Assembly (NCBI GenBank): GCA_963710175.1
Contig: CAVPZC010000001.1
Coordinates: 1,922,001 to 1,986,000 of the forward strand
Length of the DNA stretch: 64,000 nucleotides
DNA from: Phormidesmis sp963710175
GTDB lineage: Bacteria; Cyanobacteriota; Cyanobacteriia; Phormidesmidales; Phormidesmidaceae
Direction of reading: 5' to 3'
The translations under genes and the position numbers were made by a program. The notes beneath the pieces are model-generated. The model was not told the DNA's origin. It saw only the letters and a program-made list of their open reading frames with translations, and made no database searches. This document shows positions 7,138 through 15,715 of the stretch, in pieces; within the stretch, counting starts at the first letter, position 1; every line of letters starts with the position of its first letter.

Positions 7138-7921
7138 AATCGCCCCGCTAGAACAACAGCTTTTAATCGCTGGCTATATCTTAGGTGGCCTCAGCCGGTC
7201 AGAAGCGCGTTTGTTTGAACAGTTGCTGGTGGCGAACCCGGCACTTTGGCAGGAGGTAGCTCAGCTACAGCGATCGCTCGATTTAGCCTACGGGACAGAA
7301 GTCACGCCCCCTCCTCACCTGAAAACGGCTGTCCTAACCGCTGCCAATCAGTCAGCCAGTCAGCCAGCTGCAACAGCTATTGCAAACCGTCCAAATCGTC
7401 GCCGCACGCAAAGGTTGACCCGCTGGGCAAGCGGACTAGGCGCAGCCGCCGCAGCGCTGTTGATTGTAGCGCTGGGTGTGCAAAACTATACGTTCCGGCA
7501 GGCCCTGCAAGCCACTTCAGTCCAGCAGCCCAGCTCCGAAACAACTTTCTCTCTTGCCCCGGTTGAAAGCAGTCAAAAAGGAAGTGTGGACCTCACCGTT
7601 GACCCAGCCCGAGCAGAAGCCGTCCTCAAAGCCGAAGGATTAGCGCCTTTGCCTGCAGATCAGGTCTATGCGCTGTGGACGGTCGTCAGTGAAAACGCAC
7701 CTGTCACAACAGACCCAAAAAATGCAGTGTTGACAGCTGTTTTTACGGTGGATAGTACTGGCAACCAAACCCAGCAAATTGCGGTACCCAGCGTTTTTCG
7801 CGGTGATCAAGACGCGGCCACGCCAGATTTTGGTTTAATCGAGGCGATCGCCGTCACCATAGAATCTGCCGCTGCCCCGCAGCAACATCAGTCAGCTCCG
7901 ATTTTGATAGAGCGCCTCTAG
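7130..7921 (+). CDS. Membrane anti-sigma factor, RskA type
   Basis: A protein of about 263 residues that should hold the upstream sigma factor at the membrane. The cytoplasmic N-terminal domain (LLIAGYILGGLSRSEARLFEQLL) matches the anti-sigma helix pair. It is followed by a Ser/Ala/Pro linker, one transmembrane helix (GLGAAAAALLIVALGVQ, about residues 100-117) and an extracytoplasmic RskA-like beta domain (ADQVYALWTVV, then QIAVPSVFR). In-frame starts exist at GTG 7106, ATG 7118 and ATG 7130; I chose 7130, which overlaps the sigma stop by eight bases and has CAGG just upstream. The 3' end overlaps the end of the opposite-strand histidine kinase gene by 30 bases. Function is inferred from domain order and gene pairing. 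Confidence 0.85.
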   Translation: MNEIAPLEQQLLIAGYILGGLSRSEARLFEQLLVANPALWQEVAQLQRSLDLAYGTEVTPPPHLKTAVLTAANQSASQPAATAIANRPNRRRTQRLTRWASGLGAAAAALLIVALGVQNYTFRQALQATSVQQPSSETTFSLAPVESSQKGSVDLTVDPARAEAVLKAEGLAPLPADQVYALWTVVSENAPVTTDPKNAVLTAVFTVDSTGNQTQQIAVPSVFRGDQDAATPDFGLIEAIAVTIESAAAPQQHQSAPILIERL

Positions 7922-9040
7922 TTTTGAGGCCGTCGGCTGAATTGGCAAAGAGAAGCTAAAGGTGCTGCCCGCGCCCAGTTCGCTTTTGGCGATAATTTGT
8001 CCGCCCTGTAGCTCTACCAGGCGACGGCAGATTGCCAGCCCAATGCCCGAACCGCCCGAGGCGCGATCGCGCGACCGATCCGCCCGCCAAAACCGCTCAA
8101 ACACGTGCGGCAAATCCTCCGCGGAGATACCCACGCCCGTATCGATCACTGCTATCCAGACAAAGTCTGCTTCAGCCGCAGCCCGAATTTTGATTTCACC
8201 CGCAGCCGTATGGCGCAGCGCATTGCTCAGCAAATTGACCAAGACTTGCTCAATCCGGGCAGGGTCACCCCAGACCAGCGGTAAGTTCTCAGCGAGATCG
8301 ACCGTTATCTTCAAAGTCTCAATGCCCAGCAGCTGGTCGGCAAAGCGATCGCTCACCTGCCCGATCAGCGGGGCGATCGCCATTGGCCGCGCCTCAATTG
8401 GTAAATAGCCCGCCTCCAGCTTGGAAAGCTCCTGTAAATCGTTCACCAGCCGCTGTAGCCGCTCGGTTTCGAGCACCAGGCGGCCATAGGTTGCAGGTGT
8501 TGGGGCGATCGCGCCATCGGCCAACCCTTCCAAATAGCCCCGCACAATCGTCAGCGGTGTCCGCAGCTCATGGCTCAAGTCGCCCACCAGCTCGCGCCGC
8601 CGCTGCTCTACCCCTTCTAGATCATCCGCCATCCGGTTGAAGCTATGGCCCAGCCGGTCAAATTCTGGAATCTCCAAAGGCGGCACCCGCGAAGAAAAAT
8701 CTCCGGCAGCAAACTGACGGGTGACCGTTTCCATCCGCAGCAGGGGCCGCGTAATCCGCCAGGATAGCCAGTAGCTCATTGCCCCAGCCGTTGCCCCGCC
8801 GAGTATAATCGACCACACCATGCCGCGAATCCAGGCATCTTCAAAGCCGCGCAGCAGCTGCCCCTTCACCTGCTGAATGCGCACGCCCTGCCGCTCCATC
8901 CGCTCTAGCGTGACGACAAAATAGCGCGGCGTATACAGGCGGCTAACCGAAGCCAGGGCAATTACAGTAACGGCTAAAACAATCAGCTGAGAAGCTAAAA
9001 GGCGGCTCCGTAAATTCGGTTTAGAGTTGGGTTTGGCCAT
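7892..9040 (-). CDS. Sensor histidine kinase (HAMP-HisKA-HATPase)
   Basis: A 382-residue membrane kinase. Two transmembrane helices (LLASQLIVLAVTVIALASVSRL near 13-33 and MVWSIILGGATAGAMSYWL near 74-92) bracket a short extracytoplasmic loop of about 40 residues. A HAMP domain follows, then the phosphoacceptor box DLSHELRTPL, the N box (NLLSNALRH), G1 (DTGVGI), the F box (FERFWRADRSR) and G2 (GSGIGLAI). The arrangement resembles BaeS-type envelope sensors. The response-regulator gene lies 12 bases upstream on the same strand, so the pair is an operon. The small sensory loop suggests it senses at the membrane rather than binding a large ligand. The signal is unknown. Confidence 0.93.
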   Translation of the reverse strand: MAKPNSKPNLRSRLLASQLIVLAVTVIALASVSRLYTPRYFVVTLERMERQGVRIQQVKGQLLRGFEDAWIRGMVWSIILGGATAGAMSYWLSWRITRPLLRMETVTRQFAAGDFSSRVPPLEIPEFDRLGHSFNRMADDLEGVEQRRRELVGDLSHELRTPLTIVRGYLEGLADGAIAPTPATYGRLVLETERLQRLVNDLQELSKLEAGYLPIEARPMAIAPLIGQVSDRFADQLLGIETLKITVDLAENLPLVWGDPARIEQVLVNLLSNALRHTAAGEIKIRAAAEADFVWIAVIDTGVGISAEDLPHVFERFWRADRSRDRASGGSGIGLAICRRLVELQGGQIIAKSELGAGSTFSFSLPIQPTASKLEALYQNRS

Positions 9041-9052
9041 AGCAGGGGTCGA

Positions 9053-9808
9053 TTACTTCACCTCGTCTTCAAATCGGTAGCCCACGCCAACTACTGTCTT
9101 AACGTAAGAGGGCGCAGACGGGTCAGGCTCAATTTTTTTACGCAGCCGAGCAATATGGGCATCGACCACCCGCTCATCCCCAAAAAACTCACTGCCCCAC
9201 AGCTTTTCGATCAGCTGAGCGCGGTTCCATACCCGTCCTGGGTAGCTCATAAAAGTCGTCAGCAAATCAAATTCTAAGGGCGTCAGCTCTAACTCCGTTT
9301 TGGACTCCGTTTTGGACAGACTGTCGGGTTCTCGCTCGTTTTGGGTACCCTCCGCACCAAGCCGACTGGCCACGCGCTGATCTACATCTAAGGTGAAATG
9401 AGCCGTCTGATAGGTATGGCTCGCTGGCTGACCGCCCTCTCTGAGGCTGCGTCGCAAAACGGCGCGGACCCTAGCCACTAGCTCGCGCGGGCTAAAGGGC
9501 TTCACCATGTAGTCGTCGGCCCCGGTCGATAGGCCGATAATGCGATCAAGTTCTTCGCCTTTTGCGGTCAGCATCATGATGTAGGGATCCTTTTTGTCTC
9601 GCTGCTGGCGAATTCTAGCGCACACCTCTAGCCCGTCAAGGCCGGGCAGCATCAAATCTAGAATGATTAAATCGGGCTGGATATTGGCAAAACGCTCCAG
9701 CGCAGTGTTACCATCCCGGCAAATATGACAGCTGAACCCCTCTTTGGACAGATAAAGCTGGATTAGTTCGGCAATTTCGGCCTCGTCTTCCACAATTAAA
9801 ATGTCCAT
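9053..9808 (-). CDS. OmpR-family response regulator
   Basis: A 251-residue two-component regulator, partner of the adjacent kinase. The receiver domain has the acidic pair (VEDEAEI), the phosphoacceptor Asp in PDLIILDLMLPG (about residue 50) and the Lys in YMVKPFSPREL. The winged-helix DNA-binding domain ends with RVVDAHIARLRKKIE and VVGVGYRFE. The frame extends upstream, but the ATG at 9808 begins right at the first receiver strand (MDILIVEDE), so I use it. Between the two domains there is an unusually long polar linker (about residues 143-165, rich in E, S, T and K). Confidence 0.94.
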   Translation of the reverse strand: MDILIVEDEAEIAELIQLYLSKEGFSCHICRDGNTALERFANIQPDLIILDLMLPGLDGLEVCARIRQQRDKKDPYIMMLTAKGEELDRIIGLSTGADDYMVKPFSPRELVARVRAVLRRSLREGGQPASHTYQTAHFTLDVDQRVASRLGAEGTQNEREPDSLSKTESKTELELTPLEFDLLTTFMSYPGRVWNRAQLIEKLWGSEFFGDERVVDAHIARLRKKIEPDPSAPSYVKTVVGVGYRFEDEVK

Positions 9809-10132
9809 GGTCGATTGTCTGTTCCCCATTGACGGGTCTACGGCTGTCAGAATAGCGAGTCTGTTTCTGAATAGTCTGGTCTAATGGTCTGTTTTAGAGG
9901 ATACAAAAGTGGAATTATAAAGAGTAAAGGCTGAACGGTATTGCGTCACCCATCAACTATTGTTGATTTTTAGTGAAGACTCAGACAAGTAACATTAGGC
10001 CGGCTTGCCCCGATTAAGGCGGTAGCCTACGCTCTCTAGAGGGCAAGTGCATCTTCTGTCAATCACCCTTATAGCCTTGGCTGCCCTGCTAAAGGCGATT
10101 GACAGACGTAATCCCTTGACGGCAAAAGCACT
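9809..10132. other. Intergenic region with an upstream hairpin
   Basis: About 320 bases separate the response regulator start (minus) from the large acidic protein (plus), so both promoters must be here. Within it TCTGTCAATC at 10055-10064 and GATTGACAGA at 10097-10106 form a perfect 10-bp inverted repeat, extendable to 17 bp with two mismatches (loop about 18 bases). It ends 26 bases before the ATG at 10133. There is no T tract, so an operator or leader hairpin is more likely than a terminator. Confidence 0.5.
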
Positions 10133-13120
10133 ATGGCGCTCAAAAGTTCCCATCTAGCCAAAATTCCGCTATCCTATCCCCCACATCTTCGGAAGTACCG
10201 GCGTTCTGAGCGAATGCCCTCGCCTATGTCTGCACTCACATTTGCCACCCTATCGGTAGAACTTGCCCGCGCCCTTGCTGAGCAAAGCGATATGCCGCCA
10301 GCAACCACTGTCCGCTGCACGACAGGCCGAGATCGGGTGCTGGTGCTCGTGGAATATCCGCTAGACAGTGCTAAGGCAGAGCCCTTGGCCACGCAGACGC
10401 TCGACTGGCTGGAGCAGTCCCTCAGGCACACCTTTGACACGACCGGGCTACCTGAAGAAACCGCTGACCTGATTGCCTCTGGCGAAGCGGTGGCGGTGCG
10501 GCTATACCTTAAGCATTTTAGCGAAGCGAAGCCTTTTACGATGCGTTCGTTTGTGTGGAAGGTAGAGGATGGCTTTGACGATGTCTTTGGCCAGCCTCTC
10601 GCAGATGCTGAGACGGCGGAGCGGCCAGCTAGTGAGGCAGGTTTGCCTATCAGTCAGCCGGTGAGCTGGGGTAGGGGTGGCGATCGCCCTGACAAACTTA
10701 GCCAGCCGATTTTCCACGCGGACTCACAGCCGGTGATCGCCCCTGCCGAAGCAGCCAACATGCCTGATCTAGAGCTGTTGCCTGAGGCCGAAGAGGACGA
10801 ACTCATTCTCTCAGAACTAGAGGAAGAGTATCTGCATTTAGATCTAGAGGCACCCGGTCTGGAGCTAGATTTAGAACCCGGCTTGGAGTCTGACTGGGAA
10901 GCCATGATCGAGTCTGACGAGCTAACGCTAGACGTTGAGCCTGTTTGGGAGGCGGACCTGGCTTTACCCGAAGAGCCTTTATCCGAGGAACCTTTCCTGG
11001 CAGAAGCTCTGTTGGAAGAGGCTTTACCGGAAGCGGCTGCGCCAGCGGATTTATCCGAACTGGATTTGCCAGAGGGAGACCTGCCAGCGGCGACTGCTGA
11101 CGAGCCCTCAGACGTGGATTTTTTCAGTCTAAATGGGGCCGGAAGAGAAGTTAGCCTGGCAGAGCAGTCAGACATGTCTTTGGCGGCAGATTTGGAAGAG
11201 GCGCTGGAAAAAGCCTCAAAACAGGAATTTTCAGCCTACGAGGCCGCTCATGAAATCGACAGCGATCGCATCTCCGACGATATTTTTGCCGAGATCAGCT
11301 CTGCTAATGACCTTACCAACGACAACAGTCCGACAGCAGGGGATGCTCCAGCGGCAGATCTGTTTGATTTAGACCTGGTTGCTTCAGAGCAGGATGATGG
11401 TGTGAATGGCAATAGCGGCGATCGCCCAGATGACAGCCCGTCAGATAGTAACCCGCCCGCTCATGACAGTGAAGTAGCAGCCCCTGCCGAAGCAGACGAC
11501 CAGTCTGGGTACGTTCAGCTAGAGAGCGTGCATTCTGAGGACGGTATGAATGTAGATAAAAACTATCGGTCAGAAGAGCGAGAGACGGAAGCGCAAGCGC
11601 TGGAAGATCTGGAGTCAGGACTGGAGTCAGAAGCACCGGAGTCAGAATATGGCCCAAGTGCCTACGAGTATGAAACCGAAGAGGCTGACGGCGAGGCTTC
11701 TGAAGAAGGTTCTGACTATGCTCTAAAAAGTGATAGCGAAGAGAATCATCCATTTCAAGCAGTTGCCCTCGTCGATGAGGGGGAAGTGCAAAGGCAGGGC
11801 GAACAGTGGCAGCAGTCGCAGGGCCGCAATCCCTGGATTTTTGCTGGGGCGCTAGGGTTTGTTGTGGTTGGTGTGCTGGGGTTTGTTTTAACCCGGCCCT
11901 GTAACTTCGGTCAGTGCGATCGCATTCAAGTTGCTCAGGCTCAGGGCGATCAGGCAATTGACGATCTGCGTTTGAATGATTCCCTGGCGGGTGTTGACCG
12001 CTCTAGAGACCAGCTTCAGGGATCGATACAGATGCTAGAGCCGATTCCGCCCTGGTCGCGGTACTACCGGCAGGCGCAGCGTATTTTGCCGGAGTACCAG
12101 GATCAAATCGGAGCGCTAGACCAGGTGAGTGAGGCCCAGGATAAAGCCTACCGAGCCGCCGTCAATTCTCAGAATCCGCCTCATCCAGTCTCAACCTGGA
12201 ATCGGGTCGTCAGCGATTGGCGCACTGCCATTAGAGCGCTAGAAACAGTCCCAGCCACCAGCTTAGTGAGTGACCTGGCCGAGCGCAAGCTGGTGGAGTA
12301 CCGGGCTAATTTGTCTACCATTAAGCTTCGGATTGACGCCGAGTCAAAAGCTGAAGTGAACAACCGTCAGGCTCAGCAGGCGGCTGTGTTGGGGACTCAA
12401 AAGGCTGAGACGGCAAGCTCCCCAGAAGACTGGGAAGCGGCGCTGACGGCCTGGGAGACAGCCGTGAACAACCTGAAGCAAATTCCACAGGGAACCAGCG
12501 CCTACAGTGAAGCTCAGAAGCTGTTACCCGACTACCAAAAAACGTTAGAAGCCGTCCGCGATCGCACTCAGCAAGAGCGCAGCGACAGCCGCAGTCTCTC
12601 TCAGGCCAAACAGCTCGCAGCCAGCGCTCAGCAAGCCGAAGCCAATCAGCAGTGGACGCGCTCCAGCCAAGACTGGAGCGCAGCGATTTCTCAGCTCAAG
12701 TCTATTTCCCAGGGAACTCAGGCCCATTCCGAGGCTCAGCCTTTGCTCAGCCTCTACACCAGTGCCCTAACCAAAGCCGAGAATAATCTAGCGGTAGCCT
12801 TGCGCTTTCAGCCGGTCGAGCCCCGTTTTTTTCTCGCCTGTGGCACTACGAGTAGCCAAAAATGCACCTACGCTGTGCAGGGTGGCAACGTGCGCCTAGA
12901 TCTTTTTCAAGGCTATGACAGCGTTATCAATCAGTCCATTACACCGCCCGACCAGCGAGCTGATATTGCTCCAACAGCCCAGCTGGTCAGTCAATCCAAT
13001 CAGCTGCTGCAAGAGATTACAGCGCTGAGCACTCAGGCTCAGGTTCCGGTTGAGCTATACGATGCTAAGGGCGATTTTTTGGCGCGCTATCAGCCTGATT
13101 TGGATGGATTTGTCAGGTAG
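10133..13120 (+). CDS. Large acidic single-pass membrane protein, function unknown
   Basis: An unrecognised protein of up to 995 residues. The globular N-terminal part (about 30-140, starting SALTFATLSVELARALAEQ) resembles a small cyanobacterial domain I cannot name. Residues about 195-545 are extremely rich in Glu, Asp, Ala, Leu and Ser, a disordered acidic stalk. One transmembrane helix lies at about 568-588 (FAGALGFVVVGVLGFVL). After it come four diverged repeats of about 60-70 residues, each with a W-x-x-A-I/V pattern, then IP/IS-x-G-T, then E-A-Q-x-L-L-x-x-Y. A C-terminal beta-like domain has two Cys (LACGTTSSQKC). The start could also be ATG 10214 or 10226; no clear ribosome-binding site decides. 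A 12-bp direct repeat (GATTTGTCAGGT, 13107 and 13123) straddles the stop codon. It is probably an envelope or scaffold protein; that is a guess. Confidence 0.75.
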   Translation: MALKSSHLAKIPLSYPPHLRKYRRSERMPSPMSALTFATLSVELARALAEQSDMPPATTVRCTTGRDRVLVLVEYPLDSAKAEPLATQTLDWLEQSLRHTFDTTGLPEETADLIASGEAVAVRLYLKHFSEAKPFTMRSFVWKVEDGFDDVFGQPLADAETAERPASEAGLPISQPVSWGRGGDRPDKLSQPIFHADSQPVIAPAEAANMPDLELLPEAEEDELILSELEEEYLHLDLEAPGLELDLEPGLESDWEAMIESDELTLDVEPVWEADLALPEEPLSEEPFLAEALLEEALPEAAAPADLSELDLPEGDLPAATADEPSDVDFFSLNGAGREVSLAEQSDMSLAADLEEALEKASKQEFSAYEAAHEIDSDRISDDIFAEISSANDLTNDNSPTAGDAPAADLFDLDLVASEQDDGVNGNSGDRPDDSPSDSNPPAHDSEVAAPAEADDQSGYVQLESVHSEDGMNVDKNYRSEERETEAQALEDLESGLESEAPESEYGPSAYEYETEEADGEASEEGSDYALKSDSEENHPFQAVALVDEGEVQRQGEQWQQSQGRNPWIFAGALGFVVVGVLGFVLTRPCNFGQCDRIQVAQAQGDQAIDDLRLNDSLAGVDRSRDQLQGSIQMLEPIPPWSRYYRQAQRILPEYQDQIGALDQVSEAQDKAYRAAVNSQNPPHPVSTWNRVVSDWRTAIRALETVPATSLVSDLAERKLVEYRANLSTIKLRIDAESKAEVNNRQAQQAAVLGTQKAETASSPEDWEAALTAWETAVNNLKQIPQGTSAYSEAQKLLPDYQKTLEAVRDRTQQERSDSRSLSQAKQLAASAQQAEANQQWTRSSQDWSAAISQLKSISQGTQAHSEAQPLLSLYTSALTKAENNLAVALRFQPVEPRFFLACGTTSSQKCTYAVQGGNVRLDLFQGYDSVINQSITPPDQRADIAPTAQLVSQSNQLLQEITALSTQAQVPVELYDAKGDFLARYQPDLDGFVR

Positions 13121-13193
13121 GAGATTTGTCAGGTGACTAATTCAACGTGAGTGTGGGATAGAAAGTCCTCTCATCACTAAGCCTGAAGTAAGT

Positions 13194-13285
13194 CCCCTCC
13201 CATTGGAGGGGTGCCCGTAGGGTGGGGTGGGTCGGCAACTTGTGCTACACGCCGAAACCCACCCCTGCGCCCCTCCGAGGAGGGG
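13194..13285. repeat. GC-rich imperfect inverted repeat between convergent genes
   Basis: CCCCTCC...GGAGGGG units at the left (13194-13216) and right (13270-13285) ends, plus GGGTGGGTCGGC pairing with GCCGAAACCCACCC, make a long cruciform-like structure of about 92 bp. It lies between the stops of the acidic protein gene and the FetB-like gene. It resembles the short GC-rich interspersed palindromes seen in many bacterial genomes and could also act as a two-way terminator. I saw no second copy in this window. Confidence 0.6.
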
Positions 13286-13318
13286 ATTCACCCTGGGCGG
13301 TGTGGCTGAGGGTGTCGG

Positions 13319-14092
13319 CTAACGGGGATCGCTCAGCTGCATCGCCGGGGTGAAAAACTGCTGCATGATGCCGTAGGTGACGATTAAGGTGGCGATCAAA
13401 GTAGCCAGCGCCAGCATGAACATAATCAAAATTTGAAAGAGGGCGGTAACTAGCGGATCGGCACCGGCCAAAATTTGGCCGGTGATGGCACCGGGCAAGG
13501 TCACTAGCCCGACCACCATCATGGCGTTAAGGGTGGGTATCAGCCCAGCTTTGATCGCGGCCCGGCGATAGGCGATCGCAGCCTGCGCCGGCGTTGCACC
13601 CAAACTCAGGTGGGTTTCAATCTCAACGCGATTGTTACGCAGGGCCGTAACCAGCCGCTCTCCGGCAATCGATGAAGCAGTCATGGCGTTGCCCAGCACA
13701 ATACCTGTCAGCGGAATTAGATAGCGCGGGTCGTACCAGGGGTCGGGGCGAACAACTAGGACAATCACGTAGGTCATCGTCACCAGGCCGCTGGAGAAAA
13801 TTGCCAGCCACACCCAGCGCAGCAGCCAGGGCAAGTCTCGGTCAATGCGGTTTCGGGCGACCACAGCGGCAATGGTCGCCATGCCCATCAGCACCGCTAA
13901 AACGGCTAGCGGATTGCGCGTGGCAAAAATCACTGCCAAAAATACGCCGACGCCCAGCAGCTGAACGAGCGTGCGCACTGTGGCGATCGCCAGTAATTTT
14001 GACAGCCCCAACCCCTGCCAGCTCGATAGGGCAATGGCGATCGCCATCATCCCCACTGCCCACAGCATTCCTACCAAGCTCGGTTCAATCAT
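13319..14092 (-). CDS. FetB/YbbM-family ABC permease (UPF0014)
   Basis: A 257-residue polytopic membrane protein of the UPF0014 family, whose E. coli member FetB pairs with the ATPase FetA and helps export iron. It has seven or so hydrophobic segments, and the family blocks ATVRTLVQL near residue 37, LIPLTGIVLGNAMTASSIAGERL near 125-147, and ETHLSLGATPAQA followed by GLVTLPGAITGQILAG. The block E-x2-L-x-L-G-A is the coupling-helix region. No FetA-type ATPase is adjacent on either side, so the partner must be elsewhere. The substrate in cyanobacteria is not established; naming it an iron exporter would go beyond the sequence. Confidence 0.85.
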   Translation of the reverse strand: MIEPSLVGMLWAVGMMAIAIALSSWQGLGLSKLLAIATVRTLVQLLGVGVFLAVIFATRNPLAVLAVLMGMATIAAVVARNRIDRDLPWLLRWVWLAIFSSGLVTMTYVIVLVVRPDPWYDPRYLIPLTGIVLGNAMTASSIAGERLVTALRNNRVEIETHLSLGATPAQAAIAYRRAAIKAGLIPTLNAMMVVGLVTLPGAITGQILAGADPLVTALFQILIMFMLALATLIATLIVTYGIMQQFFTPAMQLSDPR

Positions 14093-14301
14093 GGGTGCCT
14101 GCTTTCAATTCAACCTTGGATCAATCTTGGGCTGACAGATAGCGCCATCTCTCACAGCTGTCTACACTGTCTCCTATTCTCTTGCAAAAGCGCTATAGAA
14201 TACTCCAAGCCTATGCAAAGCTAGGGCTCGCCCATTCGAACCCAAGCGTCTATTTCCATCAGACCCGTCCTACTCATCGGTGATCCACTTCAGGTATCAA
14301 T

Positions 14302-15441
14302 GTGAACAAAGTCATCCACCCAGTTCCTCCCCTCGATCTCACTCGCCAGTACGCCACTATTGAACGTGATGTCAGCGCGGCGGTGATGCAAGTGCTGGCC
14401 TCAGGGCAGTACATCAACGGGCCTATCGTCCAGTCTTTTTCTGAGCAGTTTGGTCAGTATGTAGGTTCCGAGGAGTGCGTTGTCTGCAATTCGGGCACCG
14501 ATGCGCTGTATCTGGCGCTGCGGGCGCTGAACATTGGCCCAGGCGACCAAGTGATCACCTCGCCCTTTACTTTTATTGCCACTGCCGAGGCGATTAGCGC
14601 CGTGGGTGCCACCCCGGTTTTTATTGATATCGAGCTAAAGACTTTTAATCTGGATCCGAGTGCGATCGCAGCAGCAGTAACGCCGCACACCAAAGCCATT
14701 ATGCCAGTGCATATCTTCGGTCAGCCGGTTGATATGGACGCGGTGATGGCAGTCGCGCAGCAGCACAATCTGCCAGTGATAGAAGACTGCGCTCAGGCAA
14801 CGGGTGCTCGCTGGCAGGAGAAAAAAGTGGGCAGCATTGGCCGGGTAGGCTGCTTTAGCTTTTTCCCTACCAAAAATTTGGGGGGCTGCGGCGATGGTGG
14901 GGCCCTAACGACCAATGATCCTGACATTGCAGCGACGGCTCGCCTGCTCAGAGACCACGGCAGCCAAGTGCGCTATCTGCACGAAGCCATCGGTATCAAC
15001 AGCCGGTTAGATGCGGTGCAGGCCGCTATTTTGCAGATCAAGCTGCAATATCTGGAGCAGTGGAATACCCAGCGGCAGGCGGTTGCCAGGCGCTATCAGC
15101 AGCTGCTTAGCCCCGTTGCTGGTGTGCGCCCGCCCATTGCCCCCGCTCTGGGACACAGCGTTTGGAATCAGTACACGGTTTTGATTGAGGGGGTGACAGC
15201 TCAGCAACGCGATCGCCTGCGCGCGCAGATGCAGGAGCAGGGCGTCTCGACCATGGTGTATTACCCAGTACCGCTACACCGTCAGCCGGTTTACAAAAGT
15301 TTGGGCTATCGGCCAGGCGCTTTGCCAAATACAGAGCAGGCGGCTAATCAGGTGCTGGCGCTACCGATGTTTCCAGAGCTGACCGATGAGCAGCAAGACC
15401 AAGTAGTATATGCCCTCAAAGATGCGCTAGCAACGCTTTAA
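14302..15441 (+). CDS. DegT/DnrJ/EryC1/StrS-family PLP aminotransferase
   Basis: A 379-residue PLP-dependent aminotransferase that probably acts on nucleotide-linked keto-sugars for cell-surface or secondary glycans. Family blocks: VCNSGTDALYLALRAL (phosphate-binding), VITSPFTFIATAEAI, PVIEDCAQATGA (Asp that contacts the pyridine ring), and FSFFPTKNLGGCGDGG carrying the Schiff-base Lys. The C-terminal part has STMVYYPVPLHRQP, typical of the sugar-acting subfamily. There are no other nucleotide-sugar genes beside it, so the pathway is not clear from context. The GTG start at 14302 begins seven residues before the first conserved block. Confidence 0.9.
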   Translation: MNKVIHPVPPLDLTRQYATIERDVSAAVMQVLASGQYINGPIVQSFSEQFGQYVGSEECVVCNSGTDALYLALRALNIGPGDQVITSPFTFIATAEAISAVGATPVFIDIELKTFNLDPSAIAAAVTPHTKAIMPVHIFGQPVDMDAVMAVAQQHNLPVIEDCAQATGARWQEKKVGSIGRVGCFSFFPTKNLGGCGDGGALTTNDPDIAATARLLRDHGSQVRYLHEAIGINSRLDAVQAAILQIKLQYLEQWNTQRQAVARRYQQLLSPVAGVRPPIAPALGHSVWNQYTVLIEGVTAQQRDRLRAQMQEQGVSTMVYYPVPLHRQPVYKSLGYRPGALPNTEQAANQVLALPMFPELTDEQQDQVVYALKDALATL

Positions 15442-15715
15442 AGCCGGGCTGCGAGCGGCCTCATCCGGCTGCTCGCAGCCCCAGGCAGGCAAGAATTATG
15501 TCTATAGGTTTGAGTGAGCTGTAGTTTTGTATACGTTTTGTATACTAAGATGAAGAGACAAGAATTAAAATTGCGAATGCTGTAACTGCGCGTAAGTAGC
15601 GACCAGAGGCAGTGTTCTAAGGCACTCACAAACGGCAGTGTCCGCTCCTTGGAGTACTCGCTGCCAGTGCGATTTGCCTGCTGCTCAGGAGAATACATCC
15701 CGCCTACGCTGCCCT

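Noticed and set aside
10174..11957. Several open frames antisense to, or in another frame of, the large acidic protein
   Set aside because: They are Ser/Leu/Pro-rich mirror images of the acidic repeat codons, with no motifs.
14230..14300. TTCGAA-containing stretch as a minus-strand tRNA T-arm
   Set aside because: The arms do not pair and no anticodon arm or acceptor stem is present.
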